DNA of 16,323 bases from Candidatus Falkowiibacteriota bacterium (GCA_016218485.1 JACRDY010000032.1:1-16323); one strand, 5' to 3'; shown: positions 1 to 7,374, numbered from the stretch's first letter. Notes: generated by a model from the sequence alone, not told the origin. Numbers and translations: made by a program.

Positions 1-19
1 ATTCTTAAATCTGGCATCT
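1..19. repeat. Probable 3' arm of a word-palindrome cut by the window edge
   Basis: The first 12 bases, ATTCTTAAATCT, match the start of the right arm of the inverted repeat in the next spacer (745-756). By analogy this is the downstream arm of a similar element, with its left arm outside the window. It sits 7 nt before the first start codon, as the other arms do. Confidence 0.4.
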
Positions 20-715
20 ATGGCTACCTATCAAGAACAACAAAAGGATTTGATTAACACGATTGAACGCCAAGTATCCGCCGGCAGTTTTTCCGCGACG
101 ACCGTGGCGATGAGAAATGATTTCGTGACCAGTCAGGAAATTTCTCTCACTGCCGTGAGTTTTGTCCCGCCAGAGATTAATCGTGTTATCTCGGAGAGTA
201 TTATTGAGCCGTTACGGCAGGTAGAGCCGGGCCATTATTTTCTGCCGCCGGAGTCGCGTCATGTGACGATTAAGAATGTCAGGGCCATCCACCATCCACC
301 CAATTTTACTGATGGCGATATTGAGAAGGTTGCCGCGCTGTTTGCCAAAATAATTCCCGAGCATCAATCGTTCAGTTTTCATCTCCAGGGGCTGCTACTG
401 TTCCCGACCAGTATTTCACTGATGGGGTATTGCGATGAGCGGCTGAAATACTTGGTTCAGGCGTTAGATAGCGGGCTGCGCGATATTGGCGTGCCCGATG
501 ACAAAAAATACTTATCAGATGAAGTATTTTTTGGTAATATAACACTATGCCGGCTGACTGCCAGCCCTTCGCTGGCATTCATTGCCAAGATTAAAGGATT
601 CAAGAATGTCGTTGTTGGTTCTTTGCCACTGACTGAAATCAGTTTGATCAGCTGTAATCCCGTTTGCCATCCGAGCAGTAGAAAGATTATCGCTCAATAC
701 AGTTTAAAGATTTAG
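20..715 (+). CDS. 2H phosphoesterase / 2'-5' RNA ligase-like protein, second catalytic His replaced
   Basis: This 231-aa protein resembles the LigT/2H phosphoesterase superfamily, which handles 2',3'-cyclic or 2'-5' linked nucleotide phosphates using two H-x-T/S-x motifs. The first motif is intact (HVTI, H81 and T83). The second lies where expected, about 90 residues later, but reads NITL (N173, T175): the catalytic His is Asn, and a single base separates the AAT codon from CAT. The rest of the motif (FFGNITLCRLT) keeps the family look. The protein may therefore be catalytically dead, an RNA- or nucleotide-binding relic, or use a changed mechanism. The start is the first ATG; no Shine-Dalgarno sequence is visible. 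No signal peptide or membrane segment is seen, so it is probably cytosolic. It runs in the same direction as rmlD, but a palindromic spacer separates them. Family assignment is moderate because only the motifs support it. Confidence 0.6.
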   Translation: MATYQEQQKDLINTIERQVSAGSFSATTVAMRNDFVTSQEISLTAVSFVPPEINRVISESIIEPLRQVEPGHYFLPPESRHVTIKNVRAIHHPPNFTDGDIEKVAALFAKIIPEHQSFSFHLQGLLLFPTSISLMGYCDERLKYLVQALDSGLRDIGVPDDKKYLSDEVFFGNITLCRLTASPSLAFIAKIKGFKNVVVGSLPLTEISLISCNPVCHPSSRKIIAQYSLKI

Positions 716-777
716 GATTTAAGAGATAAGATTAAAGAGCAGACATTCTTAAATCTTAATTCTTAAATCTTAAATCC
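713..777. repeat. AT-rich word-palindrome in the spacer before rmlD
   Basis: The right arm at 745-777 is built from repeats of the word TTAAATC. Its reverse complement aligns with 715-738, sharing GGATTTAAGA at the outer end. The left arm begins within the TAG stop of the upstream gene and the right arm ends 15 nt before the rmlD ATG. The pairing is imperfect. It could act as a terminator hairpin, but there is no classical GC stem with a U tract. Confidence 0.65.
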
Positions 778-792
778 CCGAATTTTCATTCT

Positions 793-1635
793 ATGCAAAA
801 AATACTACTCATTGGCGCCAAAGGCATGCTCGGTCAATATTTGGCCAAGACTTTTGCCGAAGACGATTTGTACCTCTGGGATCGCGATGAGATTGACATT
901 ACCAAGCCGGAAGTGGTTAAGGCCAAGATCAGTGAACTGCGGCCGCAGGTGATTATTAACGCCGCGGCGTATAATGATGTGGATGGGACAGAGACGCAGC
1001 CGGCTGCTGCTGAACTGGTAAATGGCTATGGCCCGGGGTTTCTCGCTCGAGCGGCGGAAGCGGTAGAGGCGATCCTCGTGCATTACAGCAGCGATTATGT
1101 TTTTGACGGGGAAAAAGAGGAGGGTTATACTGAAAGTGATCAGCCCAACCCAATCTCCCGCTATGGCGCTTCAAAATACTTGGGTGAGCGAGCAGTGCGG
1201 GAAAATTGCCAGAAATATTATTTGATTCGCTTGTCGCGGTTGTTTGGTAGCAGGGGTATTGGCCAAGGGGTGAAAATGAGTTTCGTTGATAAAATGTTGG
1301 AGCTGGCGGAGACGCGTAACCAGCTGGAAGTGGTGGATGAAGAGCTGTCCTGTCCGACGTACGCTCGCGATTTAGCTGAATATACTCGCGCGCTGCTCGG
1401 CAGCGGTGAACCATGGGGGGTGTATCATGGCGCCAACAGTGGTGGCTGCACTTGGTATCAGTTCGCTCAAGAAATTTTTAAATTAAAAGACATTGAGATT
1501 GATGTAATACCGGTTAGCGGGGACAAATTTCTCCGTCCGGCCCGCCGGCCGCGGTATTCAATACTCCTCAATACAAAGTTTATCCCAGTGCGGAGTTGGC
1601 AGGAGGCGTTAGAGGAGTATTTAGTTGAAAGTTAA
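793..1635 (+). CDS. rmlD: dTDP-4-dehydrorhamnose reductase
   Basis: RmlD reduces dTDP-4-keto-L-rhamnose to dTDP-L-rhamnose with NAD(P)H, the last step of activated rhamnose synthesis for surface polysaccharides. The 280-aa length is typical. The N-terminal Rossmann fingerprint is G8-x2-G11-x2-G14 (IGAKGMLGQ), followed by NAAAYNDVD at 56-64, the family signature SDYVFDG at 100-106, and the catalytic pair Y124-x3-K128 in RYGASKYLGER. A late Pro-Arg-rich segment (RPARRPRYS) matches the substrate-binding end of RmlD proteins. The next gene is rmlA, which supports the pathway. rmlB and rmlC are not in the window. The ATG start lacks a clear SD. The last codons and stop (GTTGAAAGTTAA) also form the outer end of the following inverted repeat. 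Confidence 0.9.
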   Translation: MQKILLIGAKGMLGQYLAKTFAEDDLYLWDRDEIDITKPEVVKAKISELRPQVIINAAAYNDVDGTETQPAAAELVNGYGPGFLARAAEAVEAILVHYSSDYVFDGEKEEGYTESDQPNPISRYGASKYLGERAVRENCQKYYLIRLSRLFGSRGIGQGVKMSFVDKMLELAETRNQLEVVDEELSCPTYARDLAEYTRALLGSGEPWGVYHGANSGGCTWYQFAQEIFKLKDIEIDVIPVSGDKFLRPARRPRYSILLNTKFIPVRSWQEALEEYLVES

Positions 1636-1700
1636 AAGTTATCAAGTTGAAAGTACAGTACGTTGTAACTTTCAACTTTCTAACTTTTAACTTTATAACT
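1623..1700. repeat. Long inverted repeat overlapping the rmlD stop codon
   Basis: The left arm, 1623-1654, pairs with the right arm, 1668-1700, almost perfectly (about 29 of 32 bases), with a 13-nt loop. The arms consist of variants of the words AGTTGAA and AGTTAAA. The left arm starts inside rmlD, so the last four codons are part of the repeat. The right arm ends 10 nt before the rmlA ATG. An RNA copy would form a long AU-rich hairpin between the two genes. Confidence 0.85.
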
Positions 1701-1710
1701 CTGTATATTT

Positions 1711-2442
1711 ATGGACAAAAAAATGAAAGGTATCATCCTGGCTGGCGGTAAGGGTACCCGCTTGAGTCCGCTGACCAAAGTCACCTCCAAGCAGCTCCTG
1801 CCGGTGTATGACAAGCCAATGATTTTTTATCCGCTGGAGACGATGCTGCGGGCCGGGATTAAGGACGTGTTGATTATTATCGCGCCGGATAACGCCGGAC
1901 AATTTTTGCATTTACTCGGCTCCGGACGAGAGTTCGGTGAAGGTATCAAGTTTAGCTACGAGATTCAGGAGCACCCGGGCGGTTTGCCCGAAGCATTCAT
2001 TATCGGGGCGAATTTTATTGGTGACGATAATGTAACCTTAATTTTGGGTGATAATATTTTTGCAGATGACTTGGCCAAGGATATTGCCAGTTTCGAGAGC
2101 GGCGGGAGAATATTCTGTAAAAAAGTTCCTGACCCCGAGCGCTCGGGCGTGGCGGTGTTTGACGCTGATAATAAAGTCACTCAGATTGTGGAGAAGCCTA
2201 AAGAGTGGATTTCCGATTATGCCATTGTCGGGGCGTACGTCTATGACAATCGGGTGATTGAGATCGCCCGGGGGCTCCAGCCGTCAGCTAGAAACGAGCT
2301 GGAAATCGTTGATCTGCATAAAGCGTATTTAGCCAAAGGCGAGCTGGATGTCCGATTCCTCGAGGGCGAGTGGTTTGACGCCGGAACGTTCAATTCACTT
2401 TTGGAAGTGAATAACTTCATGGCGGCGAGAGTCAAGAAATAG
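1711..2442 (+). CDS. rmlA: Glucose-1-phosphate thymidylyltransferase, short form
   Basis: RmlA makes dTDP-glucose from dTTP and glucose 1-phosphate, the first step toward dTDP-rhamnose. The nucleotidyltransferase signature LAGGKGTRLSPLT is at 10-22, PVYDKPMI with its Lys at 31-38, LGDNIF at 112-117, EKPKE at 161-165, and the late WFDAGTFNSLLE motif at 221-232. At 243 aa it lacks the C-terminal extension of about 50 residues found in classical RmlA (about 290 aa), which helps form the dimer and regulatory site. It may therefore be less feedback-regulated or belong to a short sugar-phosphate nucleotidyltransferase branch. A second in-frame ATG at 1723 (MKGIILAGG) is an equally good start by alignment; neither has an SD. 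Nucleotide specificity for dTTP is inferred from the adjacent rmlD. Confidence 0.85.
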   Translation: MDKKMKGIILAGGKGTRLSPLTKVTSKQLLPVYDKPMIFYPLETMLRAGIKDVLIIIAPDNAGQFLHLLGSGREFGEGIKFSYEIQEHPGGLPEAFIIGANFIGDDNVTLILGDNIFADDLAKDIASFESGGRIFCKKVPDPERSGVAVFDADNKVTQIVEKPKEWISDYAIVGAYVYDNRVIEIARGLQPSARNELEIVDLHKAYLAKGELDVRFLEGEWFDAGTFNSLLEVNNFMAARVKK

Positions 2443-2443
2443 T

Positions 2444-2506
2444 AGATTTAGGATTTAAGATTTAGGATTTAATATTTGCTCTTAAATCTTATTTCTTGAA
2501 TCTTTT
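2444..2506. terminator. AT-rich palindrome between convergent rmlA and PEGA genes
   Basis: Between the two stop codons lies a left half made of repeated GATTTAG / GATTTAA words and a right half with CTTAAATCTTATTTCTTG, roughly reverse-complementary. A T tract (TCTTTTTTA) follows the right half on the plus strand. The position between convergent genes suggests a bidirectional terminator. The stem is imperfect and AT-only, so terminator function is an inference. Confidence 0.5.
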
Positions 2507-3859
2507 TTATTGGATCGTCAGTTTAAACAATCCCGACTGCGAGCCGATGGTGCCGGTGAAGAAAATATCTTTGGCTTTGTTGGCGATGATGAATTGATGA
2601 ATAGCCAAACCTTTGACGAGCGAGGTGACATTACGCCGGTCGCGGCCGTCCAGTTCAATTATTTGCAGGGTATTATTGGCGGTTACCGCCAGGTACTCGG
2701 TGGTTGGTACGAGTCGTGCTTGCTGAATGGTTTGACCGTAGCGCGTGATGAGCGTGGTACTGTTGTCGCTTAAACGATAGAGCCAGAGTTCAAAGTCATT
2801 ATAGTAGAGGAGCGTCTGTCCGTCAGTTGACCAGTCAAGATCTTTGGCGTCCGCTTCCAAGAGAATTTTTGTGAAGTCATCATCCAAGAGATAGAGCCGG
2901 TGACTCTGTTCGTTCATCAGGACGATATTTCCGCCATTGGTACGGAAAGTGATATTACCATCTGAAAGTTTCATGAGCTTGAGGGGGCTGGCGGGAGTGG
3001 CGCTAATGTCCAATGTTTCCAAAAACCATCCTTGAGGGTCACGAGCGGTAAAGTAGAGAAGATTATTACGGAATAGCACATCTGAACCATAGCGGGTGCC
3101 GCTCTGTTGGGGCAGGGTATAGAGCAGACGGTTGGTTTTGGTCAGGATATTGATTTGGTAGAGCCGGTAGCGGTCATCTAACCCATAGAGCAGGTAATTG
3201 GCCTGCGGGTCCCAGGTCAGACTGATGAAGGTAGTTGGTACCATGGCCTGGAGACTTAGCGGTGAGTCTGGATTGTTTATATTAAGGATGATGAATTGCC
3301 CCTCGGTTTTGATCAGCAGGTTGGCGTTGTCGGGCGACCAGGCGATGAGCTGGGCGGTGTCGCTTTCCTGGTTTAATAATGAGACCTGCTCGTTGTTCAG
3401 ATTGATGAGCTGGAGACCTGGTGAGGTTTGGAAGGCTAAGAGCTGTTTGTCGGTACTGGCCAGGGATTGGCTGATCGGCGCGTCAATAATATTTTCCGGC
3501 GGATTATTTTTGAACAATACCGCCTGATTGACAAAAGTGTTGACGTTACTGGATACTTCTAACGTTTTTTCCCAAGGGTAGTAGCCGTCTAGTGAGACCG
3601 TCACCTGGTATTGACCGGGCAGAAGATTGTTGAGGCGCAACGTATTGTCTGATCGTGAACCGACTTGGCGCTGTCCGTTAAGGTAAATATCTGCCGTCGC
3701 TGGCTGCGGTTTGACGGACAGCGCCCCCACTTTTTGGATGGCGGTTTTTTTAAAATTATACCGATAGCCGGCGGTGTACAGCACCAGCAGCGGGGCGGTG
3801 GCGAGGAAGAGGATGATGAAGCCAAGGTAAATAATTCGGCGGACACGGAGTGAGAGCAT
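2507..3859 (-). CDS. Membrane-anchored PEGA-domain and beta-propeller protein
   Basis: The 450-aa product starts with a basic residue cluster and one hydrophobic segment (about 8-29), giving an N-in membrane anchor with the rest outside. A PEGA domain follows (about 45-105): GALSVKPQPATADIYLNG, then LLPGQYQVTVSLDGYYPW, the usual strand pattern with a Gly-Tyr-Tyr near the end. From about 120 to the end it is rich in repeats of the form SPDN / STDGQTLLYY / LAWSPDNANLL, typical of a TolB- or WD40-like beta-propeller. PEGA domains are surface carbohydrate or wall-associated modules; propellers bind proteins or glycans. A structural or wall-binding role is therefore likely and no enzyme residues are visible. 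It is transcribed toward rmlA and away from murA. The ATG has no SD. Confidence 0.75.
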   Translation of the reverse strand: MLSLRVRRIIYLGFIILFLATAPLLVLYTAGYRYNFKKTAIQKVGALSVKPQPATADIYLNGQRQVGSRSDNTLRLNNLLPGQYQVTVSLDGYYPWEKTLEVSSNVNTFVNQAVLFKNNPPENIIDAPISQSLASTDKQLLAFQTSPGLQLINLNNEQVSLLNQESDTAQLIAWSPDNANLLIKTEGQFIILNINNPDSPLSLQAMVPTTFISLTWDPQANYLLYGLDDRYRLYQINILTKTNRLLYTLPQQSGTRYGSDVLFRNNLLYFTARDPQGWFLETLDISATPASPLKLMKLSDGNITFRTNGGNIVLMNEQSHRLYLLDDDFTKILLEADAKDLDWSTDGQTLLYYNDFELWLYRLSDNSTTLITRYGQTIQQARLVPTTEYLAVTANNTLQIIELDGRDRRNVTSLVKGLAIHQFIIANKAKDIFFTGTIGSQSGLFKLTIQ

Positions 3860-3864
3860 AGAGT

Positions 3865-4033
3865 GAGATGGTTACAAAACTACTTTTAAGCGGAATGTAG
3901 GGCTTTTCGTCCGAGACGAGGAAAGGGCGGCGAAATGATTTGAGTCGTAGCTCCCGCTACCAAAGCTGTAGCGACGGCGGGAGTATCGGACGAAAAGAAC
4001 AAATTATAGCCAAAGGAGTTTTGTAACCGTCTC
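3865..4033. repeat. Nested inverted repeat in the divergent PEGA-murA spacer
   Basis: The outer arms, 3865-3881 and 4017-4033, are reverse-complementary at 16 of 17 bases (GAGATGGTTACAAAACT type). The middle arms, 3903-3917 and 3983-3997, match at 14 of 15 (CTTTTCGTCCGAGAC type). The inner part carries CTCCCGC (3951-3957) pairing with GCGGGAG (about 3977-3983). The segments between the arms do not pair well, so this is a composite structure rather than one clean hairpin. It occupies most of the 274-nt spacer that must also hold promoters for both genes. Confidence 0.75.
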
Positions 4034-4092
4034 ATTATCGTTGATAGAAATGAGAAGATATACGGCAGCTTGCTTGACGGGGGCGGGTAGGC

Positions 4093-4098
4093 TATAAT
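4093..4098 (+). promoter_or_regulatory. Candidate -10 box upstream of murA
   Basis: A perfect TATAAT lies 35 nt before the murA ATG. The nearest good -35 (TTGACG, 4074-4079) is only 13 nt away, too close; at 17 nt the hexamer is TTGCTT (4070-4075), which is weak. Only the -10 is well supported. A mirror GGCTATAAT occurs on the minus strand (-10 at 4003-4008). Confidence 0.4.
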
Positions 4099-4133
4099 TG
4101 TAGGCGTAATTGGTATTTTTTTCAAGTCAGCCT

Positions 4134-5435
4134 ATGTCCAAACTCATTATCCACGGCGGCAAAAAACTTCACGGCGCCGTTACCACCAATAGTTCAAAAA
4201 ATGCTGCTATGGGTATTTTGGCGAGTATTCCGTTGTTTTCAGGTACCGTGGTGTTGGATGATTTGCCGCTGATTGAGGAAGTCAAGCGGATGCTGGAGGT
4301 ACTCTCGAGCATTGGTGTGCGGGTGACCTGGCTCGCCAAGAGAAAAGTGGCGCTGCAGGTTGGCGCCATCAGTCTTCGCGGGCTCAATCGGGAAGCCTTT
4401 GTGAAAATGCGTTCCGGTATTATGCTGATCAGTTCATTGGCCAATCATTTTAAAACATTTCAGCTGCCGCGTTCCGGCGGCTGCAAGCTGGGTAAGCGGA
4501 CCGTCAACCCGCATATCTACGCGCTTGATGACCTGGGTGTTCATGTGGCGGTGGTCAAAGGCGCGTACCGAGTGACGGTTGGTAAACGTCGCGGCAGGCA
4601 AGTAGTGATGTATGAGTCGGGTGACACGGCCATTGAGAATACTATTATCGCCGCGGTTTTGACGCCGGGTAAAACCACTATCCAGTTTTCTACGGGTAAC
4701 TACATGGTGCGGGAGCTGTGTTACTTCCTCCGGGAAGCCGGCGCCAAAATTAAGGGTATTGAGACGACGACACTGGAAATAGAAGGCGTTAAGCGGCTGC
4801 GGCCGGTTAAACGATACTCCATCATGCCCGATCCGATAGAATCAATGGCCTTGATTGCCATTGCGGTGACTACGCGCTCACCCTTGACGGTGAAGGCTTG
4901 CCCCATAGATTTCTTACTCCTGGAATTGGAAAAGCTGCGGCGCATGGGACAACGTTTTACGGTCAAAAATCGTCGACGCTCCAAGAGTGGTTACTTTACT
5001 CTCGTGGATATTACCTTTACCCCGTCGTACCTCGTAGCGCCGAGTGACAAATTGGACGCGCGGCCGTTTCCCGGCATCAATATTGATAATCTGCCATTCT
5101 TTGTCCCGATTGTGACGCAGGCGCGGGGCAAGACGTTGATTCACGACTGGGTCTATGAAAATCGCGCCGTCTACTATTTGGAATTGCAAAAACTGGGCGC
5201 CAAAATGACGTTGTATGATCCGCATCGGATTGAGATCGAGGGGCCGACCGTGCTGCAGGCCAATGAGATCATCTGCCCGCCGGCGCTGCGTCCGGCCGCT
5301 AACCTGATGGTGGCGATGCTGGCGGCGCGGGGTATTTCAATTCTCCGGAACACTTACTCCATTGATCGGGGGTATGAGAATTTGTATCAGAGGCTCAACG
5401 CCCTGGGCGCGCAGATAGAGGTGATTGACGAATAA
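4134..5435 (+). CDS. murA: UDP-N-acetylglucosamine 1-carboxyvinyltransferase (MurA), divergent
   Basis: MurA transfers enolpyruvate from PEP to UDP-GlcNAc, the first committed step of peptidoglycan synthesis. The start chosen is the ATG at 4134 (MSKLIIHGGKKLHG), which aligns with family N-termini; an upstream in-frame TTG at 4110 would only add an unconserved tail. The 433-aa product fits the family. Conserved residues are present: K22-N23 in SSKNAA, R93 in KMRSG, the catalytic loop Cys C117 in GGCKLGKR, D318 in NIDN (the general-base Asp position), ENR at 342-344, R386 in ALRPAANL, and the end motif SIDRGYENL. Having the loop Cys rather than Asp, the family expectation is fosfomycin sensitivity. 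The sequence diverges from textbook MurA, for example in the YESGDTAIENT segment that replaces the usual UDP-GlcNAc-contact loop, so a MurA paralogue is possible. The S41 protease gene follows after 9 nt. Confidence 0.88.
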   Translation: MSKLIIHGGKKLHGAVTTNSSKNAAMGILASIPLFSGTVVLDDLPLIEEVKRMLEVLSSIGVRVTWLAKRKVALQVGAISLRGLNREAFVKMRSGIMLISSLANHFKTFQLPRSGGCKLGKRTVNPHIYALDDLGVHVAVVKGAYRVTVGKRRGRQVVMYESGDTAIENTIIAAVLTPGKTTIQFSTGNYMVRELCYFLREAGAKIKGIETTTLEIEGVKRLRPVKRYSIMPDPIESMALIAIAVTTRSPLTVKACPIDFLLLELEKLRRMGQRFTVKNRRRSKSGYFTLVDITFTPSYLVAPSDKLDARPFPGINIDNLPFFVPIVTQARGKTLIHDWVYENRAVYYLELQKLGAKMTLYDPHRIEIEGPTVLQANEIICPPALRPAANLMVAMLAARGISILRNTYSIDRGYENLYQRLNALGAQIEVIDE

Positions 5436-5444
5436 CCATTGCTT

Positions 5445-6677
5445 ATGTTGGCCAATAATCCTTTTAAAAAGTACGTTGCCGGGTATATTGTTGTGCTCTT
5501 GGTGGCGCTTGGTTTCCTGGGTGGGTTTTGGCTGGGGCAAACACTACCCTGGACGCACCGTGATGGGAGCTTGGTTAATGTGCCGGTGGCTGGAGACAAA
5601 CCGGAGTATTTGACGGAGCGCGTTGATTTTAATTTGTTTAATGAAGTCTGGGGTGAGATCGCCGGGCAGTTCGTGGATCGGAGTAAGCTGCTGGATTCCG
5701 AGCTGTTTTACGGTTCACTCCGCGGCCTGGTGGCGGCGCTGAATGATCCCTATTCCGCTTTTTTTGATCCGCAGGAGACGCGAGATTTTTCTCAAGAGCT
5801 GGAGGGAAATTTTGAAGGCATTGGCGCCGAGATTACCATTAAGCAGGGGCAGCTGATGGTGGTGGCGCCACTGCCCGGTAGTCCCGCGTATACGGCCGGT
5901 CTGCAGCCTGGCGACCTGATTCTGGCGATTGACAGCGAGCCGACCGCTCCTCTGACGCTCTACCAAGCGGTGGATAAAATTCGTGGGCAGGCCGGTACAG
6001 CAGTAACATTGGTCATCGCCCGGACGGGCTGGACCGAACCCAAAGAAATCACCATGACGCGGCAGGAAATTCATTTTGACAGCGTGCGCTGGCATCGGCG
6101 GGACGACGGACTTTTTTACATTGAGGTCAATAGCTTTAACGACGACACCCGTCGGCTGTTTAATCAAGCCGTTCGTGATGTAGTAGCCGCAGAGCCTCAA
6201 GGTATCATTCTGGATCTGCGTGGCAACCCCGGCGGGTACCTGGATTACGCGGTGGATATGGTTTCCGAGTGGGTGGAGAATGAGCCGGTGGTGATTGAGC
6301 AAGAGTATGATGGTCAGACGCGTCCCTATATGGCTCAAGGAGTGGCGCGGCTCAAAGACTACCCCACGGTCGTCTTGGTCAACGTCGGTTCGGCCTCCAG
6401 CGCCGAGATCGTGGCTGGTGCGCTGCAGGATTATGGCAAGGCCAAACTCGTGGGAGTCAAGACCTTTGGCAAGGGTTCGGTGCAGGAGCTTAAAATGCTG
6501 TCTAACGGTTCAGCCGTCAAGCTGACCGTGGCTCGATGGCTGACACCTAAAGGGCGGCAAATTGATCAGCAGGGGATTGAGCCTGATATCAGCGTGGATC
6601 GGACACAGGCAGACTATGATGCTGAGCAAGATCCGCAGCTGGATCGGGCGGTGGAGGTGCTTAGATCTGTTCAGTAA
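5445..6677 (+). CDS. S41-family C-terminal processing protease with PDZ domain
   Basis: A membrane-anchored Ser-Lys protease of the CtpA/Prc family, which trims or degrades envelope proteins from their C-termini. The ATG at 5445 is preferred over a TTG two codons earlier. The 410-aa product has a transmembrane segment (about 11-31), a helical region with DPYSAFF near 101-107 typical of the family, a PDZ domain (about 117-200, with GIGAEI and AGLQPGDLILAID), and the catalytic core. The NVGSASSAEI motif gives nucleophile S318 and E321, and TFGKGSVQ gives general base K343, 25 residues after the Ser, the spacing known for this family. LDLRGNPGG and the C-terminal WLTPKGRQIDQQGIEPDI are also hallmark motifs. 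It sits 9 nt after murA, so co-transcription is likely. The exact orthologue (CtpA, CtpB or Prc) cannot be fixed, so no symbol is given. Confidence 0.9.
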   Translation: MLANNPFKKYVAGYIVVLLVALGFLGGFWLGQTLPWTHRDGSLVNVPVAGDKPEYLTERVDFNLFNEVWGEIAGQFVDRSKLLDSELFYGSLRGLVAALNDPYSAFFDPQETRDFSQELEGNFEGIGAEITIKQGQLMVVAPLPGSPAYTAGLQPGDLILAIDSEPTAPLTLYQAVDKIRGQAGTAVTLVIARTGWTEPKEITMTRQEIHFDSVRWHRRDDGLFYIEVNSFNDDTRRLFNQAVRDVVAAEPQGIILDLRGNPGGYLDYAVDMVSEWVENEPVVIEQEYDGQTRPYMAQGVARLKDYPTVVLVNVGSASSAEIVAGALQDYGKAKLVGVKTFGKGSVQELKMLSNGSAVKLTVARWLTPKGRQIDQQGIEPDISVDRTQADYDAEQDPQLDRAVEVLRSVQ

Positions 6678-6719
6678 CGGTTATGCACAAGCGGCCTCCC
6701 AGCAGGGGTTTTGGGGCCG

Positions 6720-6748
6720 TTGGCGAGGCGAGTCGCCTGTGGTATACT
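6720..6748 (+). promoter_or_regulatory. Sigma-70-type promoter for rplI
   Basis: TTGGCG at 6720-6725 and TATACT at 6743-6748 are separated by 17 nt. The -10 matches 5 of 6 and the -35 matches 4 of 6 consensus bases. A start site near 6755 would place the whole palindrome at 6769-6929 in the 5' leader of rplI. A small inverted repeat, GGCGA...TCGCC (6722-6737), overlaps the -35 and spacer. Confidence 0.6.
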
Positions 6749-6768
6749 AGAAGAGATTTTTGGTATAT

Positions 6769-6929
6769 AGACCTCTGGCACAATAATATGTTCTACTGCA
6801 ATTCCAGAATTTTGGCTGCAAATGATTCAGGCTTCGTCAACGTATACTACGTATATGCTTCCTCAGCCTTCATCATTTTCGCTCAAAATTCTGTAATTTC
6901 GTCACGAACTATTATTATGCAAGAGGTCT
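6769..6929 (+). promoter_or_regulatory. 161-nt near-perfectly symmetric palindrome forming the rplI leader, pairing with its RBS
   Basis: The segment is mirror-symmetric about position 6849 with no net indel: 56 of 80 mirrored pairs are Watson-Crick by hand count. The outermost AGACCTCT (6769-6776) is exactly complementary to AGAGGTCT (6922-6929), which contains the SD of rplI. Further exact blocks are CAGAATTTTG with CAAAATTCTG (6805-6814 / 6884-6893), AATGAT with ATCATT (6821-6826 / 6872-6877) and AGGCT with AGCCT (6829-6833 / 6865-6869). Two explanations compete: a cis-regulatory leader that hides the RBS, or a palindromic mobile or repeat unit that landed upstream of rplI. Confidence 0.7.
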
Positions 6930-6930
6930 T

Positions 6931-7374
6931 ATGAAAGTAGTCTTGATTAAACAGGTCAAAACTTTGGGTTCTCCTGGACAGGTGAAAGAAGTTGCGGACG
7001 GCTACGCCCGTAATTTTTTGATTCCAGGGGGATTGGCGCTGCCCGCGACACAGACGGTTGTCAATGCCTGGCAGCACAAAGCCAATGTGGTTCGGCGGAG
7101 TCAGCAGCAGGCGATTAACCACGCCAAAAAAATATCCAAAGCGCTGGCCAGTGCGGTGGTGGAAGTGAGGGCTAAAGCTAACGCGGAGGGGACGCTCTTT
7201 GGCGCGGTGACCGAACAGCAGATTGTCACTGGTCTAGAGGCGGCGGGGTTAGATTTGGATAAGCGTTATCTGCAGTACCAGACGCCGATCAAGAAAACGG
7301 GCGATCACCATGTTGGGTATACGTTAGCCAATGGCGAACGCGGTACTCTGACGGTGCGGGTGGCGGCGGAATGA
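6931..7374 (+). CDS. rplI: 50S ribosomal protein L9
   Basis: L9 binds 23S rRNA through its N-terminal domain and helps restrain frame slippage. The 147-aa product has the family opening MKVVLIKQVKTLGSPGQVKEV, then DGYARNFLIPGGLALPAT (23-40), a long charged helix (about 42-75) and the C-terminal domain with GTLFGAVTEQQIV (about 86-98). This is the normal two-domain layout and length. It has one of the few good SD sequences in the window, AGAGG, 5 nt before the ATG. That SD is the 3' end of the leader palindrome, so translation may depend on opening that hairpin. L9 is reported missing from several CPR lineages, so its presence helps narrow the host. The neighbouring pyrG is separated by a palindromic spacer. 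rpsR and ssb, common neighbours elsewhere, are absent. Confidence 0.95.
   Translation: MKVVLIKQVKTLGSPGQVKEVADGYARNFLIPGGLALPATQTVVNAWQHKANVVRRSQQQAINHAKKISKALASAVVEVRAKANAEGTLFGAVTEQQIVTGLEAAGLDLDKRYLQYQTPIKKTGDHHVGYTLANGERGTLTVRVAAE

Noticed and set aside
956..1414. Minus-strand 152-codon frame opposite rmlD
   Set aside because: It is opposite a clear rmlD gene, is rich in Pro/His/Ser as shadow frames are, and has no recognisable domain.
4074..4098. TTGACG plus TATAAT as a full promoter for murA
   Set aside because: The spacer is 13 nt, too short for a standard sigma-70 promoter; only the -10 was kept.
4110..4133. Upstream TTG start adding 8 residues to MurA
   Set aside because: The ATG at 4134 gives the conserved MurA N-terminus; the extension is unconserved and has no SD.
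5439..5444. TTG start for the S41 protease
   Set aside because: It adds only two residues; the ATG at 5445 is the simpler start and neither has an SD.
5715..6338. Minus-strand 207-codon frame opposite the S41 protease
   Set aside because: The plus strand carries catalytic and PDZ motifs throughout; the minus frame has none.
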